Assembly: GCF_027942865.1 (NCBI RefSeq)
Contig: NC_134507.1
Span: 32,780,447-32,844,446 of the forward strand
Length of the DNA: 64,000 nt
Source of the DNA: Odontesthes bonariensis
Taxonomy: Eukaryota > Chordata > Actinopteri > Atheriniformes > Atherinopsidae
Direction of reading: 5' to 3'
How positions within the stretch are numbered: the first letter of the stretch is position 1; every line of letters starts with the position of its first letter. This document shows, piece after piece, positions 10,171 to 20,602 of this stretch. A program made the translations under genes and the position numbers. The notes below the pieces were generated by a model. The model had not been told where the DNA came from and did not search any database. It saw only the letters and a list, made by a program, of their open reading frames with translations.

Positions 10171-10264
10171 TCGCAAGGGTTAGTACAGCCGGTGTGCAAT
10201 GGCTGAGCCTTGTCCTGGGTGAACCACCTTCTTGATCATGGTATCTCCCCTGCCAGGTAAGTAT
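10171..10264 (-). ncRNA. U1 snRNA 5' half, copy 2
   Basis: Matches U1 nt 1-94 more closely than copy 1 does: it reads GGGGAGATACCATGATCA, where copy 1 has AATGGTCA. Similarity ends at the same base as in copy 1, so the 3' loss happened before the segment was duplicated. Stem-loop III, the Sm site and stem-loop IV are not recognisable. GCACCG is at 10320-10325, 61 bases upstream of the start. Confidence 0.82.
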
Positions 10265-10581
10265 GAGTTGGAACTGTCAGAGGCTGACACCTCTTTTCCA
10301 GGTGCCTCACTCGGCCGGACGGTGCAGCAAATTCAACTGTCTGCAGTGCCATGCCAGCAGCTAACCTGAATCTGAAAAGCTTGCAGATTAAAACAGTCCG
10401 GCTTTTCTTCATCTTTCTGATCAGCTCTTGTTTCAACAACCAAGGAACTTGGAGCACAAATTGATTTAGTTTTTCCACTCTCCCCATCTCTAGAGCCACA
10501 CCCAACCCACACTGGGAAAATTCTTAGTTGAGGAAAACCCTCACGGCTTAATATCTCCAGTGCAGACATGCTGCCGTATTC

Positions 10582-12130
10582 AGCAAAACTTGCTAAACAT
10601 CCACTTCATTGTTCACATGTGCTCTTTTTTTTCATCTTTTTGCTGCCATCTCTAATAGTGATGTGTAACCCACAGTAAAATATGAATAAATACAAACAAT
10701 TCAATTAGATGCATAAATAAGGTAAAATGGTTAAAATGTCACAATTGATTAAAAAAGGGTGTGATAATAATTTCATTGAAATGTTTAAAAATAGGCCTAT
10801 ATAAAATACTGTCCCTTTAAGAGGTCCATGGTCGTTTGCGCTGTACCCCTGTTTTGACACAGCGTGTATGCAGATCGGAGAGTAGAGAAGCAAGCAGAGA
10901 CAAGCAGAGAAGTTAATGCAGGAATATTTTTCCAGAGAGCGATTTAAGATTTGATACGTGGTTGGTAGTTCTCACAAGCCATATTTAATCAAACCACAAC
11001 GGTTTTGGTGAGTTTCAACTTGTTTTATTGTAATTCTGTTTGTAACTTTTGCACGTGTGGATGCTAGCTAAATGCTAGCTAAATGCTAACGGCGTAACTG
11101 TGTGGAGAAAACTTCTAACACAAGCTGTTTAGCTGCTAACATTTTTAGTATATTAAGGGAATCGTTTGAGAGTATATGTTGTGTTGTTTATTGAAAAAGA
11201 GGATTATTTTGTGTTAGGAGGAGAAGTTAAGTCTTACTGTGTGTAGCGGTAACGTTACAGCACAGTGATTGTAAAACTTTATTGATTTGATTCATGTCGA
11301 CAAATTGATTTATTTTTCTTATGACCTGTTGTACAGGTCAGGTTTTTTTGTTTGGTATCGTTCCTGGTTGAAGTAAACAGGAATTGGAGTTTCTTCTGTT
11401 GAGTGCGTGCATGTGTGAGGGGCTTACACGCGCCAAGGACACCTGATGGCGAGCCAGACCCACTGATTCTGTTACTAAAAGACAGTTCATCCTCGTTGTG
11501 ACAGTGAGAGGATCCACTCCGCAGGGAAGGACTGTTGGTAAACTCTGCCAGAGCGGTAGGAGTATCGGATTATATTTTCCTTTTGAACTGAACTTTGAAC
11601 TGAACTTTGAACTGAACTTTGAACTGAACTCTGAACTGAACTCTGGACTGAACTTGAAGTATTACATTTTGTATTTTGTTTTTCCATGATTGTTATGATT
11701 GTGATTAGCAGTATAAGAGTTATGCTTCAATTTAATTGATTAAGGTGTGATCATTCTCTTGTCAATGAGAAGAGGAAAAGAGTTGACTCAGGATGAATAT
11801 TGTATTAAAATAGATTAACCTCAAATAGGATAGTTACTGACCGGTCCAATATAACTAACCTATCTAAACTAAATAAACCATCTAACTGCGGTGGCTTACC
11901 TGAACTAAATTCTCTAACCTAGAAAAAACTGAGGTGAGGAAAAAGAGATGAAAGTAAAGAAATTTATTGTTGATACCTGCAGGTTGTTGAAATGCCATAT
12001 GTGTTTTACTGTTGTTTATTTCCACTAAAGAGGTTATTGCATTTAAAGTACCTGGTCTCTGGCTCAATTTTATTTGTTACCCCACTCCATTAGAACCTAG
12101 AACTGGCCCAGTAGTTTAAAAAGTGTGTAT
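10582..12130. other. Unassigned stretch with a short tandem array
   Basis: No coding region or known element is recognised. A possible non-coding exon ends at a donor-like CGGTTTTG|GTGAGT near 11008. The only clear structure is the 12-bp array listed separately. The remaining 3' part of the interrupted U2 gene, expected beyond the 3' end of the U2-targeting LINE, is not seen here. Confidence 0.5.
11582..11653. repeat. 12-bp tandem repeat, six units
   Basis: TTTGAACTGAAC is repeated six times. The first four units are identical, and the last two begin TCTGAACTGAAC and TCTGGACTGAAC. This is a short minisatellite with no evident function. Confidence 0.9.
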
Positions 12131-12547
12131 TAGTGATACATATGCTACAGATGTGTCGGTCGCGAACGATCCGGCTCTAAGAGCCGGCTCTTTGAAGTGA
12201 ACGACAGGAACCGGCTCCATAATGGGAGCCATTTTGGGATCCTATTTGGGAGACGTTTTTTTTTCTTTCAGTATCTCGCTGTCTCTCTGCCTCCCTGTCA
12301 GTGCCACAGAGCCGACAGTTTTTTTCCCACGTCATTTTTTTTGTCCTTCGGACCGGTGCCTCGCTGTCTCTCCCATCTCCCTCCCCCTCACTCTCACTCT
12401 CCCTCTCCTTGCGCGTTTTGCTCTGCTTCTGCCAGTGCTAGACGGGGATATATGGGGAGCCGTTGTGGAGCCGAAAGAGCCGGCTCTCCACAGTAAGTCG
12501 AGCCATTAGAGCCGCATCTGGAAAAAGACCCGAAAATCCCATCACTA
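12131..12547. mobile_element. Short non-autonomous hAT-like element
   Basis: Ends read TAGTGAT...ATCACTA and the interior repeats the palindromic AGAGCCGGCTC several times near both ends, a pattern I associate with fish hAT MITEs. The left end carries about 16 extra bases after TAGTGAT. The flanking 8-mers (GTGTGTAT and ATCTCTAA) do not match, so a clean insertion is not shown. To its right lies the C-terminal part of the Tx1-like LINE. Confidence 0.55.
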
Positions 12548-12574
12548 ATCTCTAAGATCCCAGAGCAGGTGCCT

Positions 12575-13213
12575 CACCGACTCGGGCGCGCCACAACCAG
12601 GTCGTGGGCAGGTTGAGATCGCTGACATGCCCCGGGAGTGCATAACGGACCTGACTGGCAGGATCTCATGAGCCACCATCCATGACAGGTCCCGGAGTTT
12701 GTTTGGAAGAGCGGAATGGTTGACGTTGCACCAAACTCTTTAGTGCTCGCCAAACGCGAGCCCACGCACTGGACTCACTGGTTCCCGCTCCTGCACAACA
12801 GAGATCAGAGAGCGGTGGTTTGTTAAAACATGCAACTCCTCTGCCTCCAAGTTAAAATGCTTTTAGAACGTCTGGATAAAAGCATAGGATGGTGGCAGGC
12901 TAAAAGACACAGGCACTTTTAGGTCGGTGGGTAAAATCTTCAGTCTTCTGAGGTAAGAACCCATCCAGAATTGTGTCATTGCTTTAGTTTTGGGGTTTCC
13001 GGATGGGTCTGTGGCCTGTAGGATGTGCAGTGTAGTGTATCTGCTTCCTAAAAACAAATAAAAATCAGGCACTCCCTTTCCTCCTTTCTCTGTTTGTTTC
13101 TTCATTACATCTCTCCTCAGTCTATCCCACTTGGAGCCCCACAGAAAATAAAAAATGGCTCGGTCCAGGTCTAAAAGCACTTTCCTAGGTGGGATTAAAA
13201 CAGAACTGATTAG
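12575..13213 (-). pseudogene. LINE ORF2, C-terminal part
   Basis: Continues ORF2 on the far side of the Gypsy insertion, beginning ISSVLIPPRKVLLDLDRAIF. A stop after PSYAFIQTF, near 12863, is followed in other frames by recognisable C-terminal sequence, including the Cys-His block CPRPGCGAPESVRHLLWD near 12560-12620, typical of the end of Tx1/L1-type ORF2. At least two frameshifts or stops separate the pieces, so no complete ORF2 could be made even without the insertions. Confidence 0.7.
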
Positions 13214-13658
13214 TGTCACAGCCCCTGGGGCTTGTGCTGGGCATGTCTCTCTCCTCCCTCTTTCTTTGTCTCCTCCCTGAGACCAGGAAACTGATTGGAG
13301 TGTGCAGCAGTGATTCCGGCAGCTCGTACACCTGGCCGTCTGTGGGAGTGGTTTTAAGCCGCCTTATTTTGTTAATTCTTCCCTTTTGGTTCCTGGCTGG
13401 GTTTGTGAGAACAGCATTGTGTTTTGGGTTTGTTTGGTTTATCCTTTTGTTATGTTTCGCACCATACAACACCTTTGCCGTACATTTATGCTCCATAACA
13501 CCATTACACTACTGATGACTGATTGCCACATCCCATTGTTTTACTTTTGTTGAATTCGTAGCTTAAGTTCGAATTGTTTAAATAAATTTGATTTCCTTAT
13601 AACTTACAAACCGCGTGCTTCCTCCTTTTTGATATGGCTTTTGAGCCAGGTCGTGTCA
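13214..13658 (+). repeat. Gypsy 5' LTR
   Basis: Begins TGTCACAGCCCC and ends GTCGTGTCA, 445 bp. It contains AATAAA near 13580. The 3' LTR, less its MITE, has exactly the same length with few substitutions, so the insertion is fairly recent. Confidence 0.9.
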
Positions 13659-13661
13659 AAT

Positions 13662-13674
13662 TGGGGGCTCGTCC
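13662..13674 (+). promoter_or_regulatory. Primer binding site (tRNA-Pro type)
   Basis: TGGGGGCTCGTCC starts three bases after the 5' LTR. It is complementary to the 3' end of tRNA-Pro and is the PBS sequence known from murine leukaemia-type retroviruses. Similarity stops after 13 bases. Confidence 0.8.
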
Positions 13675-14444
13675 TTGTTCTATTTGCTAAAGTTTATTGG
13701 GTAGTTTCTGAGCTTGGGGTTGTTGGTGGTGGGTTGATTGCTGCGCACCTGAGTGCTGATTACCCGCTGCCCTGCTGGGGGAGGGGTTGTTGGAAGTTTG
13801 CATGGCTTCAGTGGTTAGGTGAGGAGTTTCTCCTGGTGATACTATTGTTGGGGGTAGGTTGAAACTCTGACCTGGTTGTTTTGAGGAAGTGCATGGTTTG
13901 GTATTGAAGTTGATTTGGTTCTAGTTTGAAGGTAGTTTGTGTTGTGGTAATTTAGTTTATGTGCGCTGTTTGTTAATGTTTTGGGCTGGTTGTCAGGGTA
14001 AATGTTGGTTGGTGTGTCACATTGGACCGTGTGTTCCCTCTGTTAGGCTAAGTGCATTTTCCCTTTGGTATCTGCTCATCTGTCCGTAGTGTGGGGTGAC
14101 GGCGGTTAGAGCAGTTGTCTCGGGGGCATGTCCATGGTTTTGGTGGTGTTGCCAGATGACTGGTCGCATCACCACACCAGTGGGTTTCAGTGCATAAATA
14201 CCCGCTGCCAGATCCCCTGAAGACTAGGGTTGAGTTGGTTTAGGTTAGTTTTGGTTAGGCAGTTTAGTTAGTGGGGGGACACACACTGAGTAGGGGTCAG
14301 TGATGACCTTTGGCACACTGGCTACACTTGCTTTGTGACGCAGCACAGGTCTGGTTAGAGCGCCTGAGTGTTTTTCCTTTCACTGCTCTTTTTCTTAATT
14401 AGTATTGACCTGGCTTGTATGTTGGGAACTTTTCTAGCTTAGAG

Positions 14445-15536
14445 ATGGCTAGCATTGCTGAGTTTGTGGAAGCTCCGAGTTTAGAGTTATTGAATAGATT
14501 CACCAAAAACCAGTTACTCCGAGTAGCAGACCACTACAAGATAGGGATTAATGATAAAAAGTCAAATAAGGAGGTACTGAAGTCTGAAATTAAAGCCTTC
14601 TTGAGTGATTTAGGAATCCTGACCCTGACTGAGGAGGAGCCTCATCCGGATCCAGAGGAGAAGTGGCCTGGTGAATCTGGTGATGGTTTGGGCCAGCATT
14701 TTAATAAAGGAACTGGTAATTTAACATTTGAGCAGCAGAGGGAGCTGTTTTTTTTAAAGTCCCAAGAGAGAATTGAGGTGGAGAGGTTGCGGATTGAGCA
14801 GTCCAGACTTGACATTGAGAAAACTAAACTGAGGGCCTGGATGTTGCGGATTGAGCAGTCCAGACTTGACATTGAGAAAACTAAACTGGAACTGATAAAA
14901 CAGGGGAAACTTGCAGCTGGGGAGGCTTGGGTAACTGGTGGTCGGTCAGGGGTTTCAGGGTCGAATGATCAGGACTTTGACATTTTTCGCAATCTGCACC
15001 TGGTACCAAAGTTCAATGAAAAAGATCCAGAAACATTCTTTTCTCTTTTTGAATGCGTTGCTGAGGTCCGGAATTGGCCGGAGTCTGTGCGCACATTGAT
15101 GTTGCAGTGCGTATTTACTGGAAGAGCTCAAGAGGCCTATGCAAGTTTAAATTCAGAGGATAGTAAGCAGTACGCCTTAGTTAAAAAGGCAGTGTTAAGA
15201 GCTTTTGAGTTGGTGCCTGAGGCGTACCACAAACGTTTTCGTACGTGGCGGAAAAACGAGAAGCAAACCCATTTGGAATTGGCGGGTGATTTGGCGAGGC
15301 ATTTTGACCGTTGGGTTGCTGCGCTGGAAGTCAGTGATTATGAGGGGTTGTGTGAACTTATAGTTCTCGAGCAATTTAAGAACACGTTACCTGAACATAT
15401 TGCTAATTACATCAGTGACCAGAAAGTGAAAACAGTTGCGAACGCTGCGGCATTAGCAGATGAATATGTGCTCAGGCACAGACGTGGGTTTAGTGAGCGG
15501 CGTCTGTTTAGCCGGCACCCACCTGTCTGGTGGTAA
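14445..15536 (+). pseudogene. Gypsy gag
   Basis: About 363 codons from ATGGCTAGCATTGCTGAG. The N-terminal part (LLNRFTKNQLLRVADHY) is followed by a charged coiled-coil containing a duplicated block (RIEQSRLDIEKTKL twice), then a capsid-like region (FNEKDPETFFSLFE...W...LQCVFTGRAQEAY), as in Ty3/Gypsy Gag. The frame ends at 15536. A zinc knuckle remnant, YYCHKKGYLQADC, lies in another frame near 15570-15610 and has lost a Cys and the usual His, so the gene is frameshifted before its nucleic-acid-binding end. Bases 13675-14444 form the untranslated leader. Confidence 0.75.
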
Positions 15537-15725
15537 TGGTCATGGAAACGGGGCACGTTCCGATTTATATTACTGTCATAAAAAGGGCTATTTACAAGCT
15601 GACTGTTATGCTCTTAAGGCTAAGTCAAACTCTAACCAGTCTCTCTCAACCTAGGGCTAGAGGGGTGTCTATGGCTGTCTCAGTGCCACCTTCGCTGCCT
15701 TTGGTGGTGAAGGGGGGGTTTCAGG

Positions 15726-16349
15726 TTGGGACTCATCAAAGTCCGGAACTGGAAAGTTAGACATTTTGTTAGTGATGGTTTTGTGTCTTTGGTGGGGAGT
15801 GACAAAAAAGTACCAGTAAAGATATTGCGTGACACTGCTGCTTATGATACTTTTATCAAAGCATCAGTTTTGCCATTCAGCAGTGAGAGTGATACTGGGT
15901 CTTATATTCCTGTGTTGGGTATGGGTTTAAATGTACTTCAAGTTCCCGTGCATAACATCATGTTGTACTCCGATCTTTTCCAGGGACAAGCAGTTGTGGG
16001 GGTGCGTCCTGCTTTCCCAGTGGAGGGTGTCAATGTGCTTTTGGGTAATGGCCTGGCTGGTGCCTGTGCGTGGGTTGACGTGCCGCCACAGTTAGAGGTG
16101 GACACGGTGCCAGTGGTAAGACAACAGCCTGATGATAGTCAATCAGCATTCCCTGAAGAGTTCACAGCATGTGCTGTAACGCGTGCTATGACAGGGGATA
16201 AGTTTAATTCCAGCCTGTGTGAATCAAATAAAAATGTGGGGTCGTTATCTATGTTTTCTTTGTCTGACTATCCCTTGTCAGTTTTGCAGGAAGAGTTGAA
16301 GGCGGAGCAAGAGGCTGATTGTTCCCTGCAAGGTTTGACCAGGTGGTAA
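15726..16349 (+). pseudogene. Gypsy aspartic protease region
   Basis: An open frame with the retropepsin pattern: ILRDTAAYDTFI in the place of the D-T/S-G active site, and VNVLLGNGLAG as the C-terminal (I/L)LG motif. The active-site triplet reads D-T-A instead of D-S/T-G, which may have cost activity. The frame runs on into the integrase zinc-binding region, which is in a different frame from 16319. Confidence 0.65.
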
Positions 16350-17392
16350 CCGGTGCCCAGATAGAGAGCAGTGCTCGGGGCTATTTCCTTAAAGACTACC
16401 TGTTGGTAAGGAAATGGGTCCCGCATGGTCAGAGTTTTGTGGGTGATCCGATTATCCAAATCGTGTTGCCTGAGAGGTTTCGTGAACCTGTTTTAAAACT
16501 AGCTCATGAGGGGTCGGGGCATCTTGGTGTTCGGAAGACATACGACCGGATTCTGAGGCATTTTTTCTGGCCTCGGTTGAAACATGACGTATCGGTACAC
16601 ATAAAAACTTGCCACACATAGGTGGTGAGAGCGTTGTCACAATTCATCTCTATATTTGGCATTCCAAAAATCATTCAAAGTGACCAGGGTTCGAATTTCT
16701 CCTCACACCATTTCTCTCAAGTGTTGAAGCAGCTTAACATCAAGCATAACAAAGCATCTGCGTATCATGCACAAAGTCAGGGAGCATTAGAATGTTTCCA
16801 TCAAACGTTGAAGTCGTTGCTACGTTCTTATTGCATTCAAATGGAAGGTGACTGGGAGGAGGGTTTGCCCTGGTTAATGCTTGCAGCTAGGGAAGTAGTT
16901 CAAGAGAGTACAGGGTTTAGCCCAAATGACTTGGTGTTCGGCCATACTGTACGAGGTCCGTTAGCCATTTTGAGGGACCAGTGGATGGGGGAGGACCCTC
17001 CCCGGAACGTGTTAGACTATGTGAATGGTTTTCGGCGTAGACTTTATGCAGCTGGCGAACTGGCTAGGGAGAAAATGGAGCATGTGCAGGGAAAAATGAA
17101 AAAGCTCTATGATAGACGTACGGAACGGTGGGTTTTCAGTCCTGGTGATCGAGTACTGGCGCTGTTGCCCATCATAGGCTCGCCATTTCAAGCCAAATTT
17201 ACTGGCCCATGCACAGTTTTAAGGAAGCTTTCTGATTTAAATTATTTGATTTCGACTCCAGAGCGCAGGAAAACCACCCAATTGTGTCATGTGAACCTGT
17301 TAAAACCATATTATGAGCGTGCGTCAAAATCACCTGGGTATGGTGCACAGGTTATCGCGGCGATTTTCTCATCCAGCATATTTAGCGACTAG
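16319..17392 (+). pseudogene. Gypsy integrase, core deleted in part
   Basis: A first piece (16319-16621) has the HHCC region (HEGSGHLGVRKTYDRIL...KTCHT). The next (16622-17392) resumes inside the DDE core with IIQSDQGSNF and the Glu of GALECFHQTLK, followed by a GPY/F-type end (FTGPCTVLRKL...LCHVNLLKPYYER). The part that should carry the first catalytic Asp is missing at 16619-16622. It stands before the reverse transcriptase, which is the defining oddity of this element. Confidence 0.8.
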
Positions 17393-17400
17393 AGCATCAG

Positions 17401-18891
17401 CGGTCACTACACCTTTGTTGGTGAGTGAGGTGGAGGCGGATGGGTTACCAGCTGTTGATCAAGCATTAACACATGGGCGGTTGAAAAACTCTGAGGCTCT
17501 CTGTAACCTTGAGGCATTGTTGCAACATCTGCCAGAGTTAGAAAGGGCAGAGTTGGCAGAGTTGATTAGGTCTTTTCCATGTTTGTTTGGTGATACGCCT
17601 ACTCAGACCCTCCTTATTGAACACGATATTGAGGTGGGAGATGTTCAGCCTATTCATCAACGTTTTTTTCGTGTCAATGCTGAAAAACGCAGGTATCTGG
17701 ATGCCGAAATCAAGTATGTTGGAGAATGACATAGCTGAGCCATCCTCCTCAAACTGGGCATCGCCTTGCATCACGGTACCCAAAGCAGACGGCACACCAA
17801 GGTTTTGCACTGACTTCAGGAAAGTTAATGCTGTCACCAGACCTGACTCGTTCCCACTTCCTCGTATGGAAGATTGTGTAGATGAGGTTGGTCATGCTAA
17901 GTTTGTAAGTAAGTTTGATCTATTGAAAGGGTACTGGCAGGTCCCTTTAACTCAGCGGGCCCATGAAATTTCTGTATTTGTGACACCGAACGGTTTGTTT
18001 TCTTACAAGGTTATGCCTTTTGGCTTGAGAAATGCGCCAGCGACATTTCAACGCCTTATGACTCGTGTTCTGGGGGACCTGGAGGGTTGCGCTGTCTATT
18101 TGGATGACGTGGTGGTGTTTTCTGACTCTTGGCCTCAGCATGTCGAGCGCATCAGGGTGCTGTTCGGTCGCTTGGCTGAGGCCTGTCTCACCGTGAACCT
18201 CTCAAAATGTGAGTTTGCCAAGGCGACAGTGACTTATCTTGGCCGAGTTGTGGGTCAGGGGTGCGTCCGTCCTGTGGCTGCTAAAGTGAGCCCGGTTAGA
18301 AAATTATCCGGTACCAACCACGAAAAAGGAACTGTTGCGGTTCCTTGCATTAGTGGGTTACTACAGGTGTTTTTGTCTTTGCATCGCCACTCACTAACCT
18401 TTTGAAGGCAAAGGCAGTGTATATATGGACCCCTGAATGTCAACAGGCTTTTGAGAACATTAAAGCCTTGTTATGTACAGCTCCTGTTCTTGAGGCACCA
18501 CGGTTTGACCGCCCTTTTTCACTGCAGGTAGATGCGAGTCACGTGGGTGCAGGTGCTGTTCTATTGCAAGCTGATGATCTGGGTGTTGATAAGCCAGTGA
18601 GTTTTTTTTCCCAAAAAGTTTAACTCCTACCAACTAAATTATTCAACCATCGAAAAGGAGGCACTAGCTTTGATATGGGCTTTGAAACATTTTGACGTGT
18701 ATGTAGTTTCAAGCACTACACCCGTGGTGGTCTACACGGATCACAATCCACTAACCTTTTTGAACTCCTTGCAGTGTCCAAACCAGAGACTGATACGATG
18801 GTCTCTGATGTTGCAGTCTTATGGGTTGGACATCCGATACATAAAAGGATCAGAGAATGTGGTGGCGGATGCCCTCTCTCGGGCCCATTAG
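17401..18891 (+). pseudogene. Gypsy reverse transcriptase and RNase H
   Basis: RT begins after the integrase with a frameshift near 17720. It shows WASPCITVPKADGTPRFCTD, FDLLKGYWQVPL, MPFGLRNAPATFQRLM and the catalytic YLDD near 18097. A second frameshift lies near 18310 and a third near 18620. RNase H follows with its four acidic sites in DASHVGAG, EKEALALIW, TDHNPLTF and VADALSR, ending at a stop at 18889-18891. No integrase follows; 18892-19224 is a short non-coding tail before the polypurine tract. Confidence 0.88.
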
Positions 18892-19224
18892 AAGTATGGG
18901 TTGGCGAGGGACCTGGTGTGTTAGGACAACTTTGATCGGTTGATGTCCCCTTCCAGTTCCGCTTGCGGTGTCTGTTCCTGCCTCCTGTCTTTCTCCTCTT
19001 AAATGCTCACAGAAATCCTAGGCAAATCTCTGTTGCTGAGGAGCAAGAGTTTGGTGTGCTGGGGGCAGATGGCAGTGGTTGGACTTTAAACTGCTAATGG
19101 GGCAAGTGTTTTTTTTCTGATTTGTTTTTTTTGATAACTTTTCATTGAGCATTTAATAGTGCTGGTTGTGTGTTGTACCTACTAGGTTTTAAACATATTT
19201 CGGTTCCCTATATTGAACCTCTTT

Positions 19225-19236
19225 TTAGGGGGAGGG
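19225..19236 (+). promoter_or_regulatory. Polypurine tract
   Basis: The purine run AGGGGGAGGG directly before the 3' LTR is the expected plus-strand primer of the Gypsy element. Confidence 0.75.
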
Positions 19237-20226
19237 TGTCACAGCCCCTGGGGCTTGTGCTGGGCATGTCTCTCTCCTCCCTCTTTCTTTGGCTGTGTTC
19301 AAAACCGCCTACTACATACTTGAAAACGGCATACTCATCGATCTGACAGTATGCAGAGCGTTTACACACAGTGCACTTCACTCCTGCCCGAGCCGAAATC
19401 AGCCGGCCTGAAAAGCTGATTTCGCTTAAGCTATAAACTCTGTAAATATATAACTTTAGCAACATTTGAAACATTTTCAGGCGAGAAAGTAGTCATTTAG
19501 ACCCCCAAGGTGTTGAAAATCTGACAAAATACCGGCTATTTACAATTTTGTTCCCACGAATTCGGCGCTACTAAAGCTAGCCGCAGTGAGCAACGCACTT
19601 CCGGTTATGCCGTTTTGACTGCTCTCGTCCCGTTAACGGAATTTGACCGTTCAAATGGCGATGGGCGACGTCACGTTACGTTGCATCTTGGGTAGTTTGA
19701 GTGTGACAAGTAACCTCATGATGAATACTCAACATTTCGGCGAATCGAGTATGTATCTAGTGTACATCCGGGAACTTAAAAAAGTATGACTAGTAGGAAT
19801 AGTAGGAGAAGTAGGCGGTTTCGAACACAGCCTTTGTCTCCTCCCTCAGACTAGGAAGCTGGTTGGAGTGTGCAGCAGTGATTGCGGCAGCTCGTACAAC
19901 TGGCCGTCTGTGGGAGTGGTTTTAAGCCGCCTTATTTTGTTAATTCTTCCCTTTTGGTTCCTGGCTGGGTTTGTGAGAACAGCATTGTGTTTTGGGATTG
20001 TTTGCTTTATCCTTTTGTTACGTTTAGCACCATACAACACCTTTGCCGCACATTTATGCTCCATAACACCACTACACTACTGATGACTGAATGCCACATC
20101 CCATTGTTTTACTTTTGTTGAATTCGTAGCTTAAGTTCGAATAGTTTAAATAAATTTGATTTCCTTATAACTTACAAACCGTGTGCTTCCTCCTTTTTGA
20201 TACGGCTTTTGAGCCAGGTCGTGTCA
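19237..20226 (+). repeat. Gypsy 3' LTR, split by a MITE
   Basis: Matches the 5' LTR from TGTCACAGCCCC to GTCGTGTCA, with a 542-bp insertion plus a 3-bp TTT duplication between its bases 54 and 55. Taking these out leaves 445 bp, the same as the 5' LTR. Confidence 0.9.
19291..19832. mobile_element. MITE inside the 3' LTR
   Basis: Terminal inverted repeats GGCTGTGTTC(A/G)AAACCGCC are flanked by TTT on each side (19288-19290, 19833-19835); the empty site is seen in the 5' LTR. At 542 bp with no coding capacity it is a non-autonomous DNA transposon. A 3-bp duplication fits PIF/Harbinger-like transposases, but TTT is not their usual TWA, so the superfamily is left open. Confidence 0.85.
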
Positions 20227-20492
20227 TTAGTAAAAGAAAAGGTAAAATCACGGCTTTGATGATTAAAACCTTTCCTTCAATGGTCAGTCCTCTAAGTCCC
20301 CAGTATCCTAGTCTTTGCTTGACTTTCCCTACCACGTCTGGCCAGTTTGATGTCCCTCCTCCTTCCCTGTCAAACATAATCCCCAGTATTTTCTGATTGG
20401 TCTGGGTTATAGTCACGGGGAGTCCTGTTGTCTCGGTCGCTGTCCATGGCCCATAAAATTGGGCTCAGGTCTTGTTTCTGTTTAGTTTTGCC
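20227..20492 (-). pseudogene. LINE ORF2 segment between insertions
   Basis: A minus-strand frame including QTNQKILGIMFDREGGG and GYWGLRGLTIEGKVLIIKAV, the conserved post-RT region of Tx1/L1-type ORF2. It joins directly with the sequence left of the Gypsy element (12575-13213) once one TTAG copy is ignored. A stop lies in the part next to the MITE. Confidence 0.75.
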
Positions 20493-20566
20493 CAGTGTTC
20501 AAACTATTCCGAGATTTTCGGAGGTCACTTTTTCTCTGGCGGGGGGGGGGGGGGGGGGGGGGTGTG

Positions 20567-20602
<36 letters not shown>

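Larger units (their letters stand above)
6716..10581. repeat. Segmental tandem duplication, copy 2
   Basis: Second copy of the segment at 1441-5594, in the same orientation. It keeps all five gene exons, the minus-strand terminal exon and the U1 sequence. It is shorter than copy 1 mainly because the CT/CA arrays and the Ala/Pro-coding exon are shorter. Confidence 0.85.
13214..20226 (+). mobile_element. Ty3/Gypsy element, Gmr1-like domain order
   Basis: Bounded by 445-bp LTRs (the 3' one split by a MITE) and flanked by TTAG on both sides (13210-13213, 20227-20230). Domains run gag, protease, integrase, reverse transcriptase, RNase H. Integrase before RT is the Ty1/copia order, known among Ty3/Gypsy elements in the deuterostome Gmr1 group. 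Without the MITE the element is about 6.5 kb. Frameshifts in pol and loss of part of the integrase core make it defective. It lies inside LINE ORF2, opposite in orientation to the LINE. Confidence 0.88.

Noticed and set aside
12574-12765. Independent 63-codon minus-strand gene
   Set aside because: Another frame of the same strand reads as the C-terminal end of LINE ORF2.
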